DNA of 64,000 bases from Saturnia japonica (GCA_033032175.1 CM065318.1:17608001-17672000); one strand, 5' to 3'. Counted from the first letter of the stretch, positions 1 to 10,118 are shown. Notes: generated from the letters alone by a model not told the origin. A program made the numbers and translations.

Positions 1-250
1 TTATATATTATACTCCCTGGTTCCAATATTTTATTCAATTTATACCAGCAAAATGATGTCTTTTTATCAGAGCTGAACTAAATTACTTAACTACAACTGA
101 TGGTAAAGTATTGGAGAATAGTGGTGATAGCTGATAGATTAGGATCTGTCGACAGTAGCCGCCATCATTACATACAGAGATACGGTAGGAGTCGCCAGAT
201 ATGGATAAAACGAAGCTAGTTACTACGAACTAGGAGTGGCCAAGCAGTCG

Positions 251-254
<4 letters not shown>

Positions 255-295
<41 letters not shown>
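255..295. repeat. (CA)n microsatellite, about 20 units
   Basis: An uninterrupted run of alternating C and A is visible. It creates a histidine/threonine-rich reading frame that should not be read as a gene. Likely length-polymorphic. Confidence 0.97.
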
Positions 296-297
<2 letters not shown>

Positions 298-362
298 TAT
301 TATATCATTTTTTAGTGTCGCTAATAAGGATCAATTTCTGCGAAGTAATGATTTATGGGGAA

Positions 363-395
363 CTAGCTGTGCCCGTGGCTTCGCTCACCTACCCA
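363..395 (-). mobile_element. Helitron A 3'-terminal fragment
   Basis: The sequence starts with ctagctgtgcccgtggcttc. This is the reverse complement of the CTAG-ending 3' terminus shared by the longer Helitron A copies (for example 36290-36949 and 62594-63059). The flanking base is A on the plus strand, as expected for insertion between A and T. The body of the family is not recognisable beyond this point, so this is a 3'-end remnant or a related subfamily. Confidence 0.6.
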
Positions 396-666
396 TATTT
401 ACGGTCTTTTTGTGTTTTCCTGATTATCTAAGTGATTTGTTTCAATGGGTGCTCTTAAGAAATTCCCATTCTGGCTTAGTGTGTCTATTGTCTTTGGATA
501 CCTGATCACTAAGCATTGAGTGAGATTGGTGTCTAAAGAAATTAGTACAAAAATATATCTCGATACTTTTTTTATCGTCGCTGAAGAATCTCATGCAGTA
601 AGAAAGTTAGGACACACTGACCGGGAGACAGTTCCACTGCTTAACAGCTTCTACTATATGCTAACA

Positions 667-985
667 CTAGCAACCCGCACCGGCTTCGCACAGATAATAG
701 AGTAATATATATAACTCTATTGGTTTACGCGACGCACGCCAGTAAAGCTCCCAGCCTCCTTTTTTGACGTTTTCAATATTCATCATCATATTTCAGTTAA
801 TTTGCACAAAACCTTAATTAATTAAACACCTAAAACTTCCTCATGAATCACTCCGGCCATTGATGAAAATGGTATGAAAATCTGTTCAGTAGTTTTTTTA
901 ATAAATCGCGTTCAGACATACAGTAAGACGCGGCCCTGCGGAGGGCGAGGGGGGGGGGTACTTTGTTTTATAATATAGAATGTTA
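667..985 (-). mobile_element. Helitron-like repeat, second 3'-end type, degraded
   Basis: It begins ctagcaacccgcaccggctt, again CTAG at a terminus next to A. It continues with 'cttcctcatgaatcactc', 'cagtagtttttttaataaat' and 'actttgttttataatatag', an order I recall from a very common lepidopteran interspersed repeat. A 10-G run lies at 949-958. No coding capacity. The Helitron class is inferred from the CTAG end and family resemblance only. Confidence 0.5.
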
Positions 986-1439
986 ATTTTATTATACTAA
1001 ATGTTACTACTAAAATAGTAGATATTTTTATTCATTTATCGAGGTAGCTTACGTGGTTAAAGTTAGAAAACCACTATGCTTTGGTGACATCATTAAGTAT
1101 CCTTTCACGGAAAACTAAGATTCGTTGGAAAAATCTAATTTAGGTTTTAATCTTGAAGAATTAAGAGTAACTGGGCTATAAACACTTCTGCTTACTAATG
1201 TAAAGAGCAATTCTAGACAAAGGCCTCACTTCCCAGGAAAGGCACGGAATTACCAAGCGAGCCCACGGTGGTTCCAAAAACTGAGATTTTTATTTCTATA
1301 ATTTTCTATTATGTCGTTGTACTGTGAGACCGATTTCTTCAGTTCGACTTTATCCCATCACCTCAATTCCACTACAGAACCATACGGGCTGGTATACAAA
1401 CCCGAAGCTACACAGTACTACCCATCTCACCAAACGGTG

Positions 1440-1760
1440 AAGCAATGCATCATTGAAGCAATGATCTGAGTTCGAATCCCTGTATTGAGTGTAAGCTTTC
1501 GGTGAAAGAAAACATCGTTATGAAACCATAACAAATACCCTAGTATTTTCTAATGCCCGCCTAATTCGCTACCACCCTCGCTTAGAAAGTCTGTCGCCAA
1601 ACACTTATAAATGTGTTCACGCAACTGCACTTTAAAGCCAAATTCGACACACCCAGCCAAGCCATGAATTACCTCTCAGCCAGTGTTCTCTCCCTCCTAC
1701 GAAATACCTTCAAACGAGGCGTAAAGAGGCATTTCAGAAGGCCTCCTTAACATCGACGAC
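1440..1760 (+). mobile_element. tRNA-derived SINE (SINE-1), diverged copy
   Basis: A box-B-like element, gagttcgaatccct, lies near 1468-1481. It is followed by the body shared with copies at 11353, 17033 and 53660: 'ctttcggtgaaagaaaacatcg', then 'tctaatgcccgcc', then 'ccaaacacttataaatgtgt'. The head is decayed, so it is probably not transcribed by RNA polymerase III now. Confidence 0.65.
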
Positions 1761-1769
1761 TGCCTATGG

Positions 1770-2800
1770 AATTAGATAACAGTGTTCATTGTTGTTTCTA
1801 AACTGTATCTTGCTTTTCATCACGCATTGTGTTGTCATTTAGACTAGCTGTACGAAAAACAGGACAAAATTTTTTTTCTTCTTTTTTTATTTTATTTCCA
1901 AACGTCATACTTAAATATTATATACTATATGTTAATACCACAACTAAGACGAATCTAACGACGTCTCGTATGCTAAAATCTATCAAGCCGTTTATTCCAC
2001 AGAGCGTGTTAAAGAAATAGGACATACATACGCTCTAAAAACATACCCCTCTTTTTATCGCAGTCGGGTAAAAAGATATCATTGAGGTATCATCAACATC
2101 TTTTCCTTCATCTTCGAACTAAGGCATTGCTACTTAAAAAATGTGCTTGTTAAAAAAGAAACCTGGTTAAACTAAATTGTGTATTATATATATATATATA
2201 ATGCTATTTTTATCCTTCTCTGTACATTATATCTTTCTTCTATCACACCTAACGATATGTGGCTTAACGTGACGAGTCCTTAAAATTTCACCTTCAATTC
2301 TTGTCCAACAATCGAATTGCCGCCTAAGCAGTTTCACTTCAGAAAGTAGTACCTTGGTTATATACATATTATACAACTACTGGTCACTGATATTCACAAT
2401 CACCCTTCAAAAGCGTGAAATATCTTATTCAAAAAGGCGAACATCACAACCCGGTTTACGTTTCAATCTAAATACCTAACTATAAAGTATCCCCGGGGGG
2501 TGAATTCAGTTCGAAATTGTGCACCCCGAGCAACGTTAAGGGGAGCTAGAAAACGGGGCAAGGGGGGGGGGGGAAACGTGCCAGATTATGTCGCTACATG
2601 AAATCATTTGATGTGTATATATATAACAGCACAGTAATTTGTTTATAATTAAATCATTTGAAGTTAATTGACGTTTGTTCTAATATAGTGTCGTGTTTGT
2701 ATTATTTACGTTTTGAATGCCCATTGCTTTCGATGTGGTTTGGATTTATGTTGAAAATTATCAAACTGTGGTCCTAGTAAGTGTCTTAAATAGAGAACGT
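1770..2800. other. No gene seen; AT-rich spacer with a 12-G run
   Basis: No recognisable coding sequence or named repeat. There is a short (TA)n near 2187-2200 and a run of 12 G at 2562-2573, unusual in this AT-rich setting. A short 'cgcagtcgggtaaaaag' at about 2060 resembles one end of the repeat at 20150-20395. Confidence 0.5.
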
Positions 2801-2806
2801 TCCAAG

Positions 2807-2938
2807 TGTCATCAAATATCATCACGCTAAAATAGCATTTATTTACTAGGGTTAAGTTTCTATCTTGGGACAATAGTCTCAAAATAATGTCAACCCTAGT
2901 AAATAAATGCTATTTTAGCGTGATGATATTTGATGACA
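2807..2938. repeat. Perfect 47-bp inverted repeat with 38-nt loop
   Basis: The arm at 2807-2853 is exactly the reverse complement of 2892-2938. The arms read tgtcatcaaatatc... and ...gatatttgatgaca at their outer ends. Perfect identity over 47 bp, beside sequence that is otherwise decayed, implies recent origin. It could be a tiny TIR element, a snap-back duplication or a cloning/assembly artefact. Confidence 0.93.
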
Positions 2939-2941
2939 ATA

Positions 2942-3165
2942 ATACCAGCCTACATGTGTTCCACTACTGGGCAAGGAGGCCTCTTCTCGAGGGCATTCAA
3001 GGGCTCAAACACTACGCGATCCTTTGTCTTTGGGATTTTAAACGCCTAACGTTTCCCAAGCGTTCAGTTTTCTTCACGATGTTTTCCCTTCACCATCAGC
3101 CGATAGTGCTACCAATTTTAATTAATAAATGTCCGCGAATTCCGAAAAATTCCTTGGTACACTAA
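2942..3165 (-). mobile_element. SINE-3 copy, minus strand
   Basis: The stretch 'ccagcctacatgtgttcc', then 'actactgggcaaggaggcct', is the antisense of the widespread lepidopteran SINE 3' region (reading 'aggcctccttgcccagtagt' on the minus strand). It is followed by 'cttcacgatgttttcccttc', the antisense of the 'gaaggaaaacatcgtgaag' block. The same family occurs at 6640-6922 and 50870-50955. The open frame across it is incidental. Confidence 0.6.
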
Positions 3166-3211
3166 TCGACCACCACGTCTATCAATATACGGATGTACTA
3201 TATTAAATTTA

Positions 3212-3820
3212 TTTTTAGGGTTCCGTACCTCACAAAGAAGAAAAGAACTCTTGTAGGATCACCTCGTTGAACGCCTGTCTGTCTGTCAAAACTATTTTCT
3301 CAGGAGCTCGTAAAAGTATCAAGTTGAAATTAATATTGAATTCTCAGGTCTGCAATCCCTTGGAGCTATGATAAAATCAAAATTCTAAGTCAACGCAATC
3401 AAAACATACGGCTGTTTATGCCACATATTTTAGCATGCTCAAAGAGAATAAAAACCTATAGGGCACTTCCAGTTGACCTACAATCATGAAATTTGGCAAG
3501 AAGCAATGTCTTATACTACCGCAAATAAAACGAAAAACACAAATTAAAAAATCGTAAATTTATAATTTAAAAACAAAAATATTATTGCGATTACAAACTT
3601 ATTTGCAGTTGATAAACTGACCGTGGCATATGTCGATGTATGGGTACAGCAGTTTTTCAACGGCAAAGTTAGGTTTATCCCCAATATAGTTTATATTTTC
3701 GTTAGAATTTTTCGGCGCTTTTCTTCAGTAATGCTAGCCGGTTATTTTGGTGAATGTAGCTAAGATACGATTACGGAACCCTCGGTGCGCGGATCCGACT
3801 AACATTGACCGGTTTTTTAT
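3212..3820 (+). repeat. Lepidopteran 'gggttccgta' interspersed repeat
   Basis: The left end carries agggttccgtacctc and the right end carries attacggaaccctc followed by gtgcgcggatccgact and ccggttttttat. This arrangement matches a repeat I recognise as common across Lepidoptera. The two ends are partly inverted copies of each other (ggttccgta / tacggaacc). Inside lies 'gtctgtctgtcaaaactatt'. Transposon class is not settled. No ORF. Confidence 0.6.
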
Positions 3821-3929
3821 AGTATCTCGTTAAATTTACGGTACTTTCCCAGATGGTAAAATAAAGTACAATTCAAACACAGCGGCGACCACCGAAAGAT
3901 CCAAATCCATCGGCGGTCGCCGTTTTCAT

Positions 3930-4110
3930 GTAGGCCTGCATAAATATCACTTCATGTTAAGGTTGGAGGACCCGATGTCGTAAGAAGGGAAGAACACATT
4001 GACCGGTAAATGGTTCCACAGTTTCACATTGTGGCTCCGCGGTAGGTACGACAAAGATAAGCCATAGAGAACTTTATAGTTCGTGCCGAGATGGAGGTTA
4101 CTGTAAAACG
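3930..4110 (-). pseudogene. LINE C-terminal remnant (Jockey/CR1 type)
   Basis: On the minus strand the frame encodes SYLPRSHNVKLWNHLP followed by VFFPSYDI. This follows the 'LPR...LWN.LP..VFP..YD' pattern found at the extreme C-terminus of Jockey/CR1-superfamily ORF2 proteins. The similar tail at 5352-5549 supports the assignment. Only the tail is left and no catalytic domain remains. Moderate confidence from motif shape alone. Confidence 0.45.
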
Positions 4111-4910
4111 GTGTAAAAAGGCATTTATATCCAGAATAAAAATAAATGATACGCAACAATAATTATCTGGTACTAAATTAAAACGTAAATATCACGTTAT
4201 TAACGACGAATGAATCCTAACAATTTACATTTCAATCAAAACCGTAAATGTAAAATGTAATGAGGAATATAATATTATCCGAATTTTGTACATTCAAATT
4301 TCGAAACGAAATTTCGAACCGCATTCGAATTTTAATTAAAATTGCATCAGGTGAATGCTGAATGAACATGTATTTATTAACGAATTGTTTGTAAAAAAAA
4401 TGCGTATTCGATAGAGTTATTCCTATTGAAAATATTATCAAAATAATTTCATGGGAGATTAATTCCTGTAAATCCATGTGTCACGTAGCTAAATAAAAAA
4501 AAACGTTATAACGTTATTTTAATAATTATAAAAAGACAATTTAATAATTATAAAAAAAAATGTTTTTAATTATAATTAAGTATACTGGCATATTTTTAGC
4601 TTATTACGTAATATCATAGTTTCATAAAACGTTTTTGAAATAAATATTTACACATTAGTAAAGAGGTGAGAAATCTGAACAGTTCGTATGGATTTTTGCA
4701 AGAATGGAGAAAAACTGATCATGAGATCTCCGAAACCATTGAAACCGATTGACTTGAAATTTAGCATAGTTACTCCATTCACGACGTAGACGCTCATTAA
4801 ACGATTTTGGGAAATTCAAAATCTAAAGGTGTAAAATAGGGGTTGAGTGTTTGTATGGGGAGTTTGAAAAAAACATTGCATTTTGACTTGAAAATTTGTG
4901 CTTAGGTTCT
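4110..4910. other. AT-rich spacer, no gene seen
   Basis: Low-complexity A/T blocks and no coherent coding signal. Around 4690-4870 there is a block ('aaattcaaaatctaaaggtg', 'ttgagtgtttgtatgggg') related to 11760-11870, 41885-41990 (reverse) and 63960-64000, a short decayed dispersed repeat. Confidence 0.5.
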
Positions 4911-5351
4911 TTGATTAAAATAATGAAACACGTTTATCAGCACTTATAAAATCATCAATAAAGGATCTATAAATAGGGATTGAAAGTTTGTTTGATAAGA
5001 AGAATTTTTGTGTAACTTTTGTTTTGTACACAACAAATACAATTAAGTGAGCAATTCTTGTATAAATGTATATATGTAAATATAAATGTAATTGGTTTCT
5101 CGGTATTTGTATTTTTTTTCGCACGCAGTTCTTTCTCCCAGATTTTAATATGTTAATTATCGTGAAATTTAACACGCATGTAGCCTTCAATAAAAATAAT
5201 GAAAGACGTATTTCCATTTTATTTTAATTAATTTATCACTTAAGGGTGTAAAATAAGGGTTTCAACTTAATACTGTAAAAATAAAATTGGTCATAGATTT
5301 GACGATAATTATTAAATAAACGTGAACCATTCATAAACTTGTTTATAAAAA

Positions 5352-5640
5352 TTAAAACCAGGATTCTTTTAAAATGGTAAATAGGGGGCAAACTGGCCCA
5401 GAGAGCTCGCAGATGCGTTGCCGGCCTTTTAGGGAAGAATGAGCTCTCTTCTTGAAGGTCACTAGGTCATAACGGCTCGGAAAGACCTCAAGCGACAGCT
5501 GGTTCCACAGAGTGGTTGTGCGAGGCAGAAAGTGCCTTAAGAAACGCACTGTTGTGGAATGCTGGACGTCGAGGTGGTGTGGATGGAATTTACGATTCTG
5601 ACGCGATGTCCGATGGTGAAAGGCCGATGATGATGATGGT
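5352..5640 (-). pseudogene. LINE C-terminal remnant (Jockey/CR1 type)
   Basis: The minus-strand frame gives [16 protein letters not shown], then [17 protein letters not shown]. This is the characteristic 'FLPRT..LWN.LP..VFP..YDL..FKKR' end of Jockey/CR1-superfamily ORF2 proteins. Upstream of the methionine, similarity seems to continue in another frame to about 5640. The endonuclease and reverse transcriptase are absent, so this is a 5'-truncated dead copy. Confidence 0.6.
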
Positions 5641-5699
5641 GATTAAGCCAAGGGTTATTTTTGTCCCGGTAAAGATTTTTTTGTTCACGCGAGCTTAGC

Positions 5700-6295
5700 C
5701 ACGGGCACTACCAGATATTTGTTATAGTGTACTAACATTAACCGTGTACTATTCTAAACATTCATATTTGGTTACAGCCGGCACCTCACAAATCTACCAT
5801 GTTTTATTAGCAAACTGAACTTGGGATATTTATTATAGTAGTTGGAAACGTGCTCCCCCCTCAATACATATCAAAAGAAACACTACAGATAATATTCAAT
5901 ATACATTGATTTTTTGGAACAAACAATAATGTTTGAAATCGAACGTTGCGTGCAATGGTTTACGTAGTGGGCGTTGGAGCGTTTCTGATAATTGTTTCGT
6001 GGTGATAGGTAAGTATGAGGCGAGAGAAGTTTGGACAGGCACGTCAGTTGCATGGTCTCAAGACGTGAACACAAATGCATCACCTTGCCGCCGCGACGTA
6101 TCCCAGCAATATTCCATTTATGTATTCACTAGCGCATTGCCCACGGCTTTATTCGCGTCATAATTTAGTTAAGTACCTTAACTAATTAATACTAATTTTC
6201 ATAGAGCTATCTTCAAAAATGACGGATTTTCCTAGAAACCTTTATTCCCTTTTTCAACGCCATAGTAGCGTATTGGCGTATTTGGTTTTCCTCCT
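5700..6295. other. No gene or repeat recognised
   Basis: Two short overlapping frames on opposite strands occur, but neither shows domain-like composition. I see no support for a gene. Confidence 0.4.
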
Positions 6296-6545
6296 TTTTT
6301 TTAACGAGTTACTCCACGATGTCCTCTCTCACATGTTGGCCGGGGAGCGGGAACTGCTTGCGCATTAAGTCCACTGAACCCGGCAGGTGTGGCCCTACCT
6401 CGGGTTCTCACTGCGATCGGAGGCAGTGAGCCTCCAACGAGCCTCGGAGGGGGCACGAAGACCAGTGCGTCTCCTCCATCTCGGGTCTGCAATACGCGGT
6501 GACTGACATGCCCAAGTCCGCCACCCAGCCACGTATAAATCAAAT
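6290..6545 (-). mobile_element. GC-rich retroposon-like island with A-tail on minus strand
   Basis: A sharply bounded GC-rich block sits in AT-rich DNA. It carries a T-run at its left end, so on the minus strand it ends '...gtggagtaactcgtt' followed by about eight A. The R1-clade element at 29743-33970 similarly ends '...cctccacgtt' plus poly(A). I read this as the 3'-untranslated end of a 5'-truncated LINE. I did not find a target-site duplication, and the 80-codon frame across it is unrecognised. Confidence 0.4.
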
Positions 6546-6639
6546 ATTTACAGCCTTTTCATGAAGATAATTTTATTTTACTATAAAAATAGAGTTAGTC
6601 TGTCTTGAACATCACACCGACGATATGTTATTTGAGGAA

Positions 6640-6922
6640 CCGACATAACAAAATTCGGGAATGTCAAGTTATTTCAAACAATATCCCCAGGTTCGAATTC
6701 TGGCATGTATCATCAAACTTTTGTGAATTCACGTTTATTTACTAACTTGAATTGGTAAAATTATCGCCTGACCGTGAAGGAAAACCTGGTGAGGAAATCT
6801 AAATCATTAAACGTGGGGAAAATATGGACTTGTTGATTACCACCGTTTGTGCCGTTCTTCGGTAAAACATCTTTACCCATCAGTGGGAAATTTATAGGCT
6901 GGTATTATTATTATTATTAACT
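6640..6922 (+). mobile_element. SINE-3 (tRNA-derived, ATT-tailed)
   Basis: It contains a box-B-like caggttcgaattctgg (about 6690), then 'gaaggaaaacctggtgagga', then the 3' block 'cccatcagtgggaaattta' and 'taggctggt', and it ends in (att)n. The block order corresponds to a well-known lepidopteran SINE. It is non-coding and depends on a LINE for movement. Confidence 0.7.
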
Positions 6923-7079
6923 TACTCATCATTAGAAAAATATGTATAAAAAGTAACATTTCATCTTTTTATTTCTCGGTACAGCATGTTTATTTTTAAA
7001 CTCCTGGACACCGGTAATATTATTGGATAAAAAAAGGCTTACGTGGGTAAGACACGGGTTACGTGGCTACCATACCTAC

Positions 7080-7230
7080 TCATAGCAGGAACACAATACA
7101 AGCTTATTTGACTGTATACTTCTGCAGGGTAGAGGTATTCCACCAGTCTGACTGCCCCAAATGGTGAGAAATCTCAAGATATTTCTGTGTGCCCTGCCTC
7201 TTTGTGAACTCCTTGTCCCGAAGGTCAAGG
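7080..7230. repeat. Dispersed repeat J fragment
   Basis: The sequence 'tagaggtattccaccagtct' ... 'gactgcccc' ... 'gagaaatct' recurs in altered form near 10610-10670. Related blocks occur at 16300-16440 and 25380-25640. Short, non-coding and diverged. Confidence 0.45.
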
Positions 7231-7261
7231 TCAAGGTAGTATTCAAAGTATCCAAGTTTTT

Positions 7262-7562
7262 TTAACCGACTAAAAAAAAAAAAACGAAGGTTAATTAATT
7301 CGAGTGTATATATTTTTTGAAGTGAGGACTTCTTTAGCCACGTTGAGCGATTTTTGGTAGGGGAAAAACTTAATGGGTTCGCGTGACATTCGCGTCACCG
7401 ATGACCTCGACATGCACGTTACGTATTGCGCTTGCGACAGATGAGCGACGCGCAGTATAGCTGCCTGTGTCCATCTATACGCATATATACACTAATACAT
7501 TGTATATACTCGACTGTATCATGTGTGTTTGACTTATTGGATAATTCAGAGTATAACAGATG
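7262..7562 (+). repeat. Repeat E, left part (interrupted copy)
   Basis: The stretch running from 'gttgagcgatttttggta' through 'gggttcgcgtgac', 'gtattgcgcttgcg' and 'catatatacactaatacatt' matches 12868-13175 almost block for block. The matching continuation ('gatttaaaaattcaaaattg') lies not here but at 8925-8965. The copy has therefore been split by the 7.57-8.92 kb insertions. Confidence 0.65.
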
Positions 7563-7757
7563 AAACGACTTTGATACTTAAAAAAAAAAAAAAACCTTTT
7601 AATTGATACACCACATAACAATGCTCACAGTGCAAAGACACGGACCAGAAAGTGTTCGTATGTACGAAGCGCCTCTGTTCGCATGCGTAGTCCCTATTGA
7701 GCTATTGGTCCAGCTAGTTGCACTAGGTGCGGAAGCTTCGCCGTACGCAACAACACT

Positions 7758-7768
7758 GACTCCGTAGG
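7758..7768. repeat. Target-site duplication, first member (gactccgtagg)
   Basis: Matches gactctatagg at 8103-8113 and aactctgtagg at 8205-8215. The three sites bracket two consecutive retroposon P insertions. Confidence 0.65.
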
Positions 7769-8102
7769 TTTTTTTATTATTTTTTTTTTTTTTGAACTGA
7801 CTACACTGTTAGCCTTAGGGGCCCTATCCTAAAACAGAGCCGCTGCGGCTTTTACAGCTTCACCGGACTTGGGGGCGAGTGCTTAGGGCACTCAGCCGCG
7901 AAAGTTTGTGACGACCCGCACGAGGGTGCCAGAGTGGCCGAACCTCGGCTCGGGCGGTCGTCGCGAATGCGAAAAGGTCGCGATCTAACTAATTCCCTAA
8001 TCCTAAGAGAATTCGAACTAACTAACATATACACATATGCACGTTCCCCTCCTCCTGGGAGGAAGGAGGGAACCATGCGTATGTGTATTTAGTAATCGGA
8101 AT
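7769..8102 (-). mobile_element. Retroposon P copy 1 (poly(A) on minus strand)
   Basis: A T-rich tract (7769-7793) precedes gaactgactacactgttagc. The body then runs to about 8102, including the palindromic 'cctcctgggaggaagg' and 'atgtgtatttagtaatcgga'. Read on the minus strand this is a retroposon with a 3' poly(A) tail. It belongs to the subfamily that keeps 'tcctaaaacagag' before 'ccgctgcggc'. It is flanked by the near-identical 11-mers at 7758-7768 and 8103-8113. Confidence 0.85.
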
Positions 8103-8113
8103 GACTCTATAGG

Positions 8114-8204
8114 TTTTTTTTTTTGAACTGACTACACTGTTAGCCTTAGGGGCCCTATCCTAAAACAGAGCCGCTGCGGCTTTTACAGCTTCACCGGACT
8201 TGGA
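8114..8204 (-). mobile_element. Retroposon P copy 2, severely 5'-truncated
   Basis: Eleven T precede gaactgactacactg, and the copy stops after only about 80 bp at 'accggacttgg'. Flanking 11-mers 8103-8113 and 8205-8215 match at 9 of 11 positions. It entered the same target as copy 1, immediately next to it. The truncation point is nearly identical to that of the copy at 38904-38984. Confidence 0.85.
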
Positions 8205-8303
8205 AACTCTGTAGGCCGTAGCGCTCGGCTTTATAACGCGCGACGCTTCGTATGTGTGCGTCGGTGTGCTGGTTAAACATGGCGGATAAGCCGGGGCTCG
8301 GAG

Positions 8304-8881
8304 CTCCCGCACACCCGTCACGTCCACCCTCTCTAGCGGCAACCCAAGCCTAGGTCCGTTCCTCGGGGTGAAACCCTTGGGTCAGGCAACCGCCCGCGCG
8401 ATACAAGTGACACTGTACGTGCATCACTTAGCTACCTACATACAACAATACACACGTATGAACATACACACGTGCACACCACACAGGTACATAGGTTCTG
8501 TGAGGGACCTTTTTTTTTCTTTTTTTACGCTAGTTAGTTAGCGCTAGTTAGTGTAGAAAACATTTCCGATTACTGAATACACATACGCATGGTTCCTTCC
8601 TTCCCCCCAGGAGGAAGGGAGCGTGCCTATGTGTATAATTTAGTTAGCTCGAATCGTAGGTGTAGGGATTCGATTAGATCGCGACTTAATTGCGAACGCG
8701 ACGACCGCCCGAGCCGAGGTCCGGCCACTTTGGCACCCTCGTGCGAGTCGTCCATACAACTTTCGCGGCTGAGTGCCCTCTGCGCTCGCCCCCAAGTCCG
8801 GTGAAGCTGTAAAAGCCGCAGCGGCTTTAGGGCCCCTAAGGCTAACAGTGTAGTCAGAACAAAAAAAAAAAAAAAAAAAAA
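8304..8881 (+). mobile_element. Retroposon P copy 3, longest copy (578 bp) with 12-bp duplication
   Basis: The 12-mer cggggctcggag occurs at 8292-8303 and again at 8882-8893, immediately after a 21-A tail (8861-8881). The body is inverted relative to copy 1 and ends 'ggctaacagtgtagtcagaac'. It extends farther 5' than any other copy here, adding a GC-rich part in which 'aacccaag' can pair with 'cttgggt' as a hairpin. I see no ORF and no clear polymerase III boxes, so it may be the 3'-UTR end of an unseen LINE rather than a SINE. Confidence 0.88.
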
Positions 8882-8924
8882 CGGGGCTCGGAGTGTGCGC
8901 GCATGCGTCGTCTGTTTATGTTAC

Positions 8925-8968
8925 AAGACTATAATTGATTTAAAAATTCAAAATTGAGTTTTAACTGC
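8925..8968 (+). repeat. Repeat E, right part (continuation of 7262-7562)
   Basis: 'gatttaaaaattcaaaattg' followed by 'agttttaactgcctg' matches 13123-13175, where the element is uninterrupted. It completes the repeat E copy split by retroposon P and other inserted sequence. Confidence 0.6.
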
Positions 8969-9178
8969 CTGTTTTTTTATGTATGTTTCGCCATAACTTC
9001 TTTGTTTATGAACCGATTGCGATGATTCTTTTTTTTTTGGATATGGAATACCTCAAGGGTGGTCCCGTTTAATTAAATTGGCATTGGACCTTCAACTTCG
9101 AAGAAAAACCAGGGAACAATTCAAAATCTTTAAAGTTTGTTTTCTTTTTTGTTAAAAATTGTCTATAAGTCAACACTC
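8968..9178 (+). repeat. Repeat F (lepidopteran 'gattctttttt...cctcaaggg' family)
   Basis: Block order: 'cgccataacttctttgttta', 'gaaccgattgcgatgattct', 'ggatatggaatacctcaagg', 'attggcattggaccttcaac', 'accagggaac', 'ttttttgttaaaaattgtct'. The same order is seen at 40393-40620, 49915-50165 and 60605-60875, and reversed at 25195-25350 and 43972-44200. Non-coding. Possibly another non-autonomous Helitron, but I cannot define its ends. Confidence 0.7.
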
Positions 9179-9179
9179 C

Positions 9180-10118
9180 AGAAAACTACAGCATAATTAC
9201 GTGATTGATATGAATTTAATATATTTTTTATGTACACTGTGATTTATTAATTTATTAAATCAAATTAATTAATATTAGATATAACTAAATCGGGCTTAAA
9301 ACACCACGGACACAAAAAAAAACTATTTAAAAAAGATGAAGACTTTAAAAAAAGAGTTAAATGTTTCGCGGAACACAAGAAAAATCTCGCTTTATTTCAA
9401 CGTACAGACAGTAGACTGTTTACTAATTAATGTCGCCCGCATGTTAACTTATACGTTAGCCACGTTACAAATTAATTTAGGACAATCTTAATCAAATAAT
9501 TTTGTAATAGTTGACTAGTGGTCGATCGGTTGTTTCTTGTCGAATGGAATTCCTAAGTATCCTTTAGTTAAGTAAGTGGATGTTGAAATGCAGAAAAAAA
9601 GTGGCTACACATTGCGTAAGCGAGCGGCAATAACAACCCAGCGTAGAGATTATCTCATACTATTTTTCTAATCTACGCAAGTGTGGCTTGTCCAAAATGT
9701 ATTAAAATTTATGGTGTTGTCGTATTATTTTCGTACTCGCGTCGCGTCGCCTCGCGCCGAGCGTTTTTATATTTTATTTGTAATTACTTGATGCGTTTCG
9801 GATTGAAATTAAATCTCTCGTCACACACGCCCGCCGCCATTAGCCGTGCCGTGAATGAGTTTGTTTAATTTCGGTTTACTTATATGTTTTAATGATGATT
9901 ATCGTGGGTGATTAGCTACTCAATAGTGAAAGTTGTGCACTGTACCTCGGTATGCGTTCTTGGGCGTCATAAAACACTAATACCTGAAATCCATAGACCT
10001 TTTTCGGGAAAACAGAGAAAGAAAGAATTCAGAATTTAGTAAAATATCATACTGATATTCGATTAATATTTTTTTTAAAACAACTAAAACGGTAAACAAG
10101 CATACCTCTTGATGCTAA
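9180..10118. other. No gene seen; CpG-rich patch at 9740-9770 and 9815-9860
   Basis: AT-rich DNA with two CpG-dense patches ('gcgtcgcgtcgcctcgcgc' and 'cgcccgccgccattagcc') that stand out from the background. They could mark an old regulatory or 5'-UTR sequence. No splice or coding evidence supports this. Confidence 0.35.

Noticed and set aside
236..505. 89-codon frame with a His-Thr repeat
   Set aside because: Produced by the (CA)n microsatellite and followed by Helitron remnant. No protein features.
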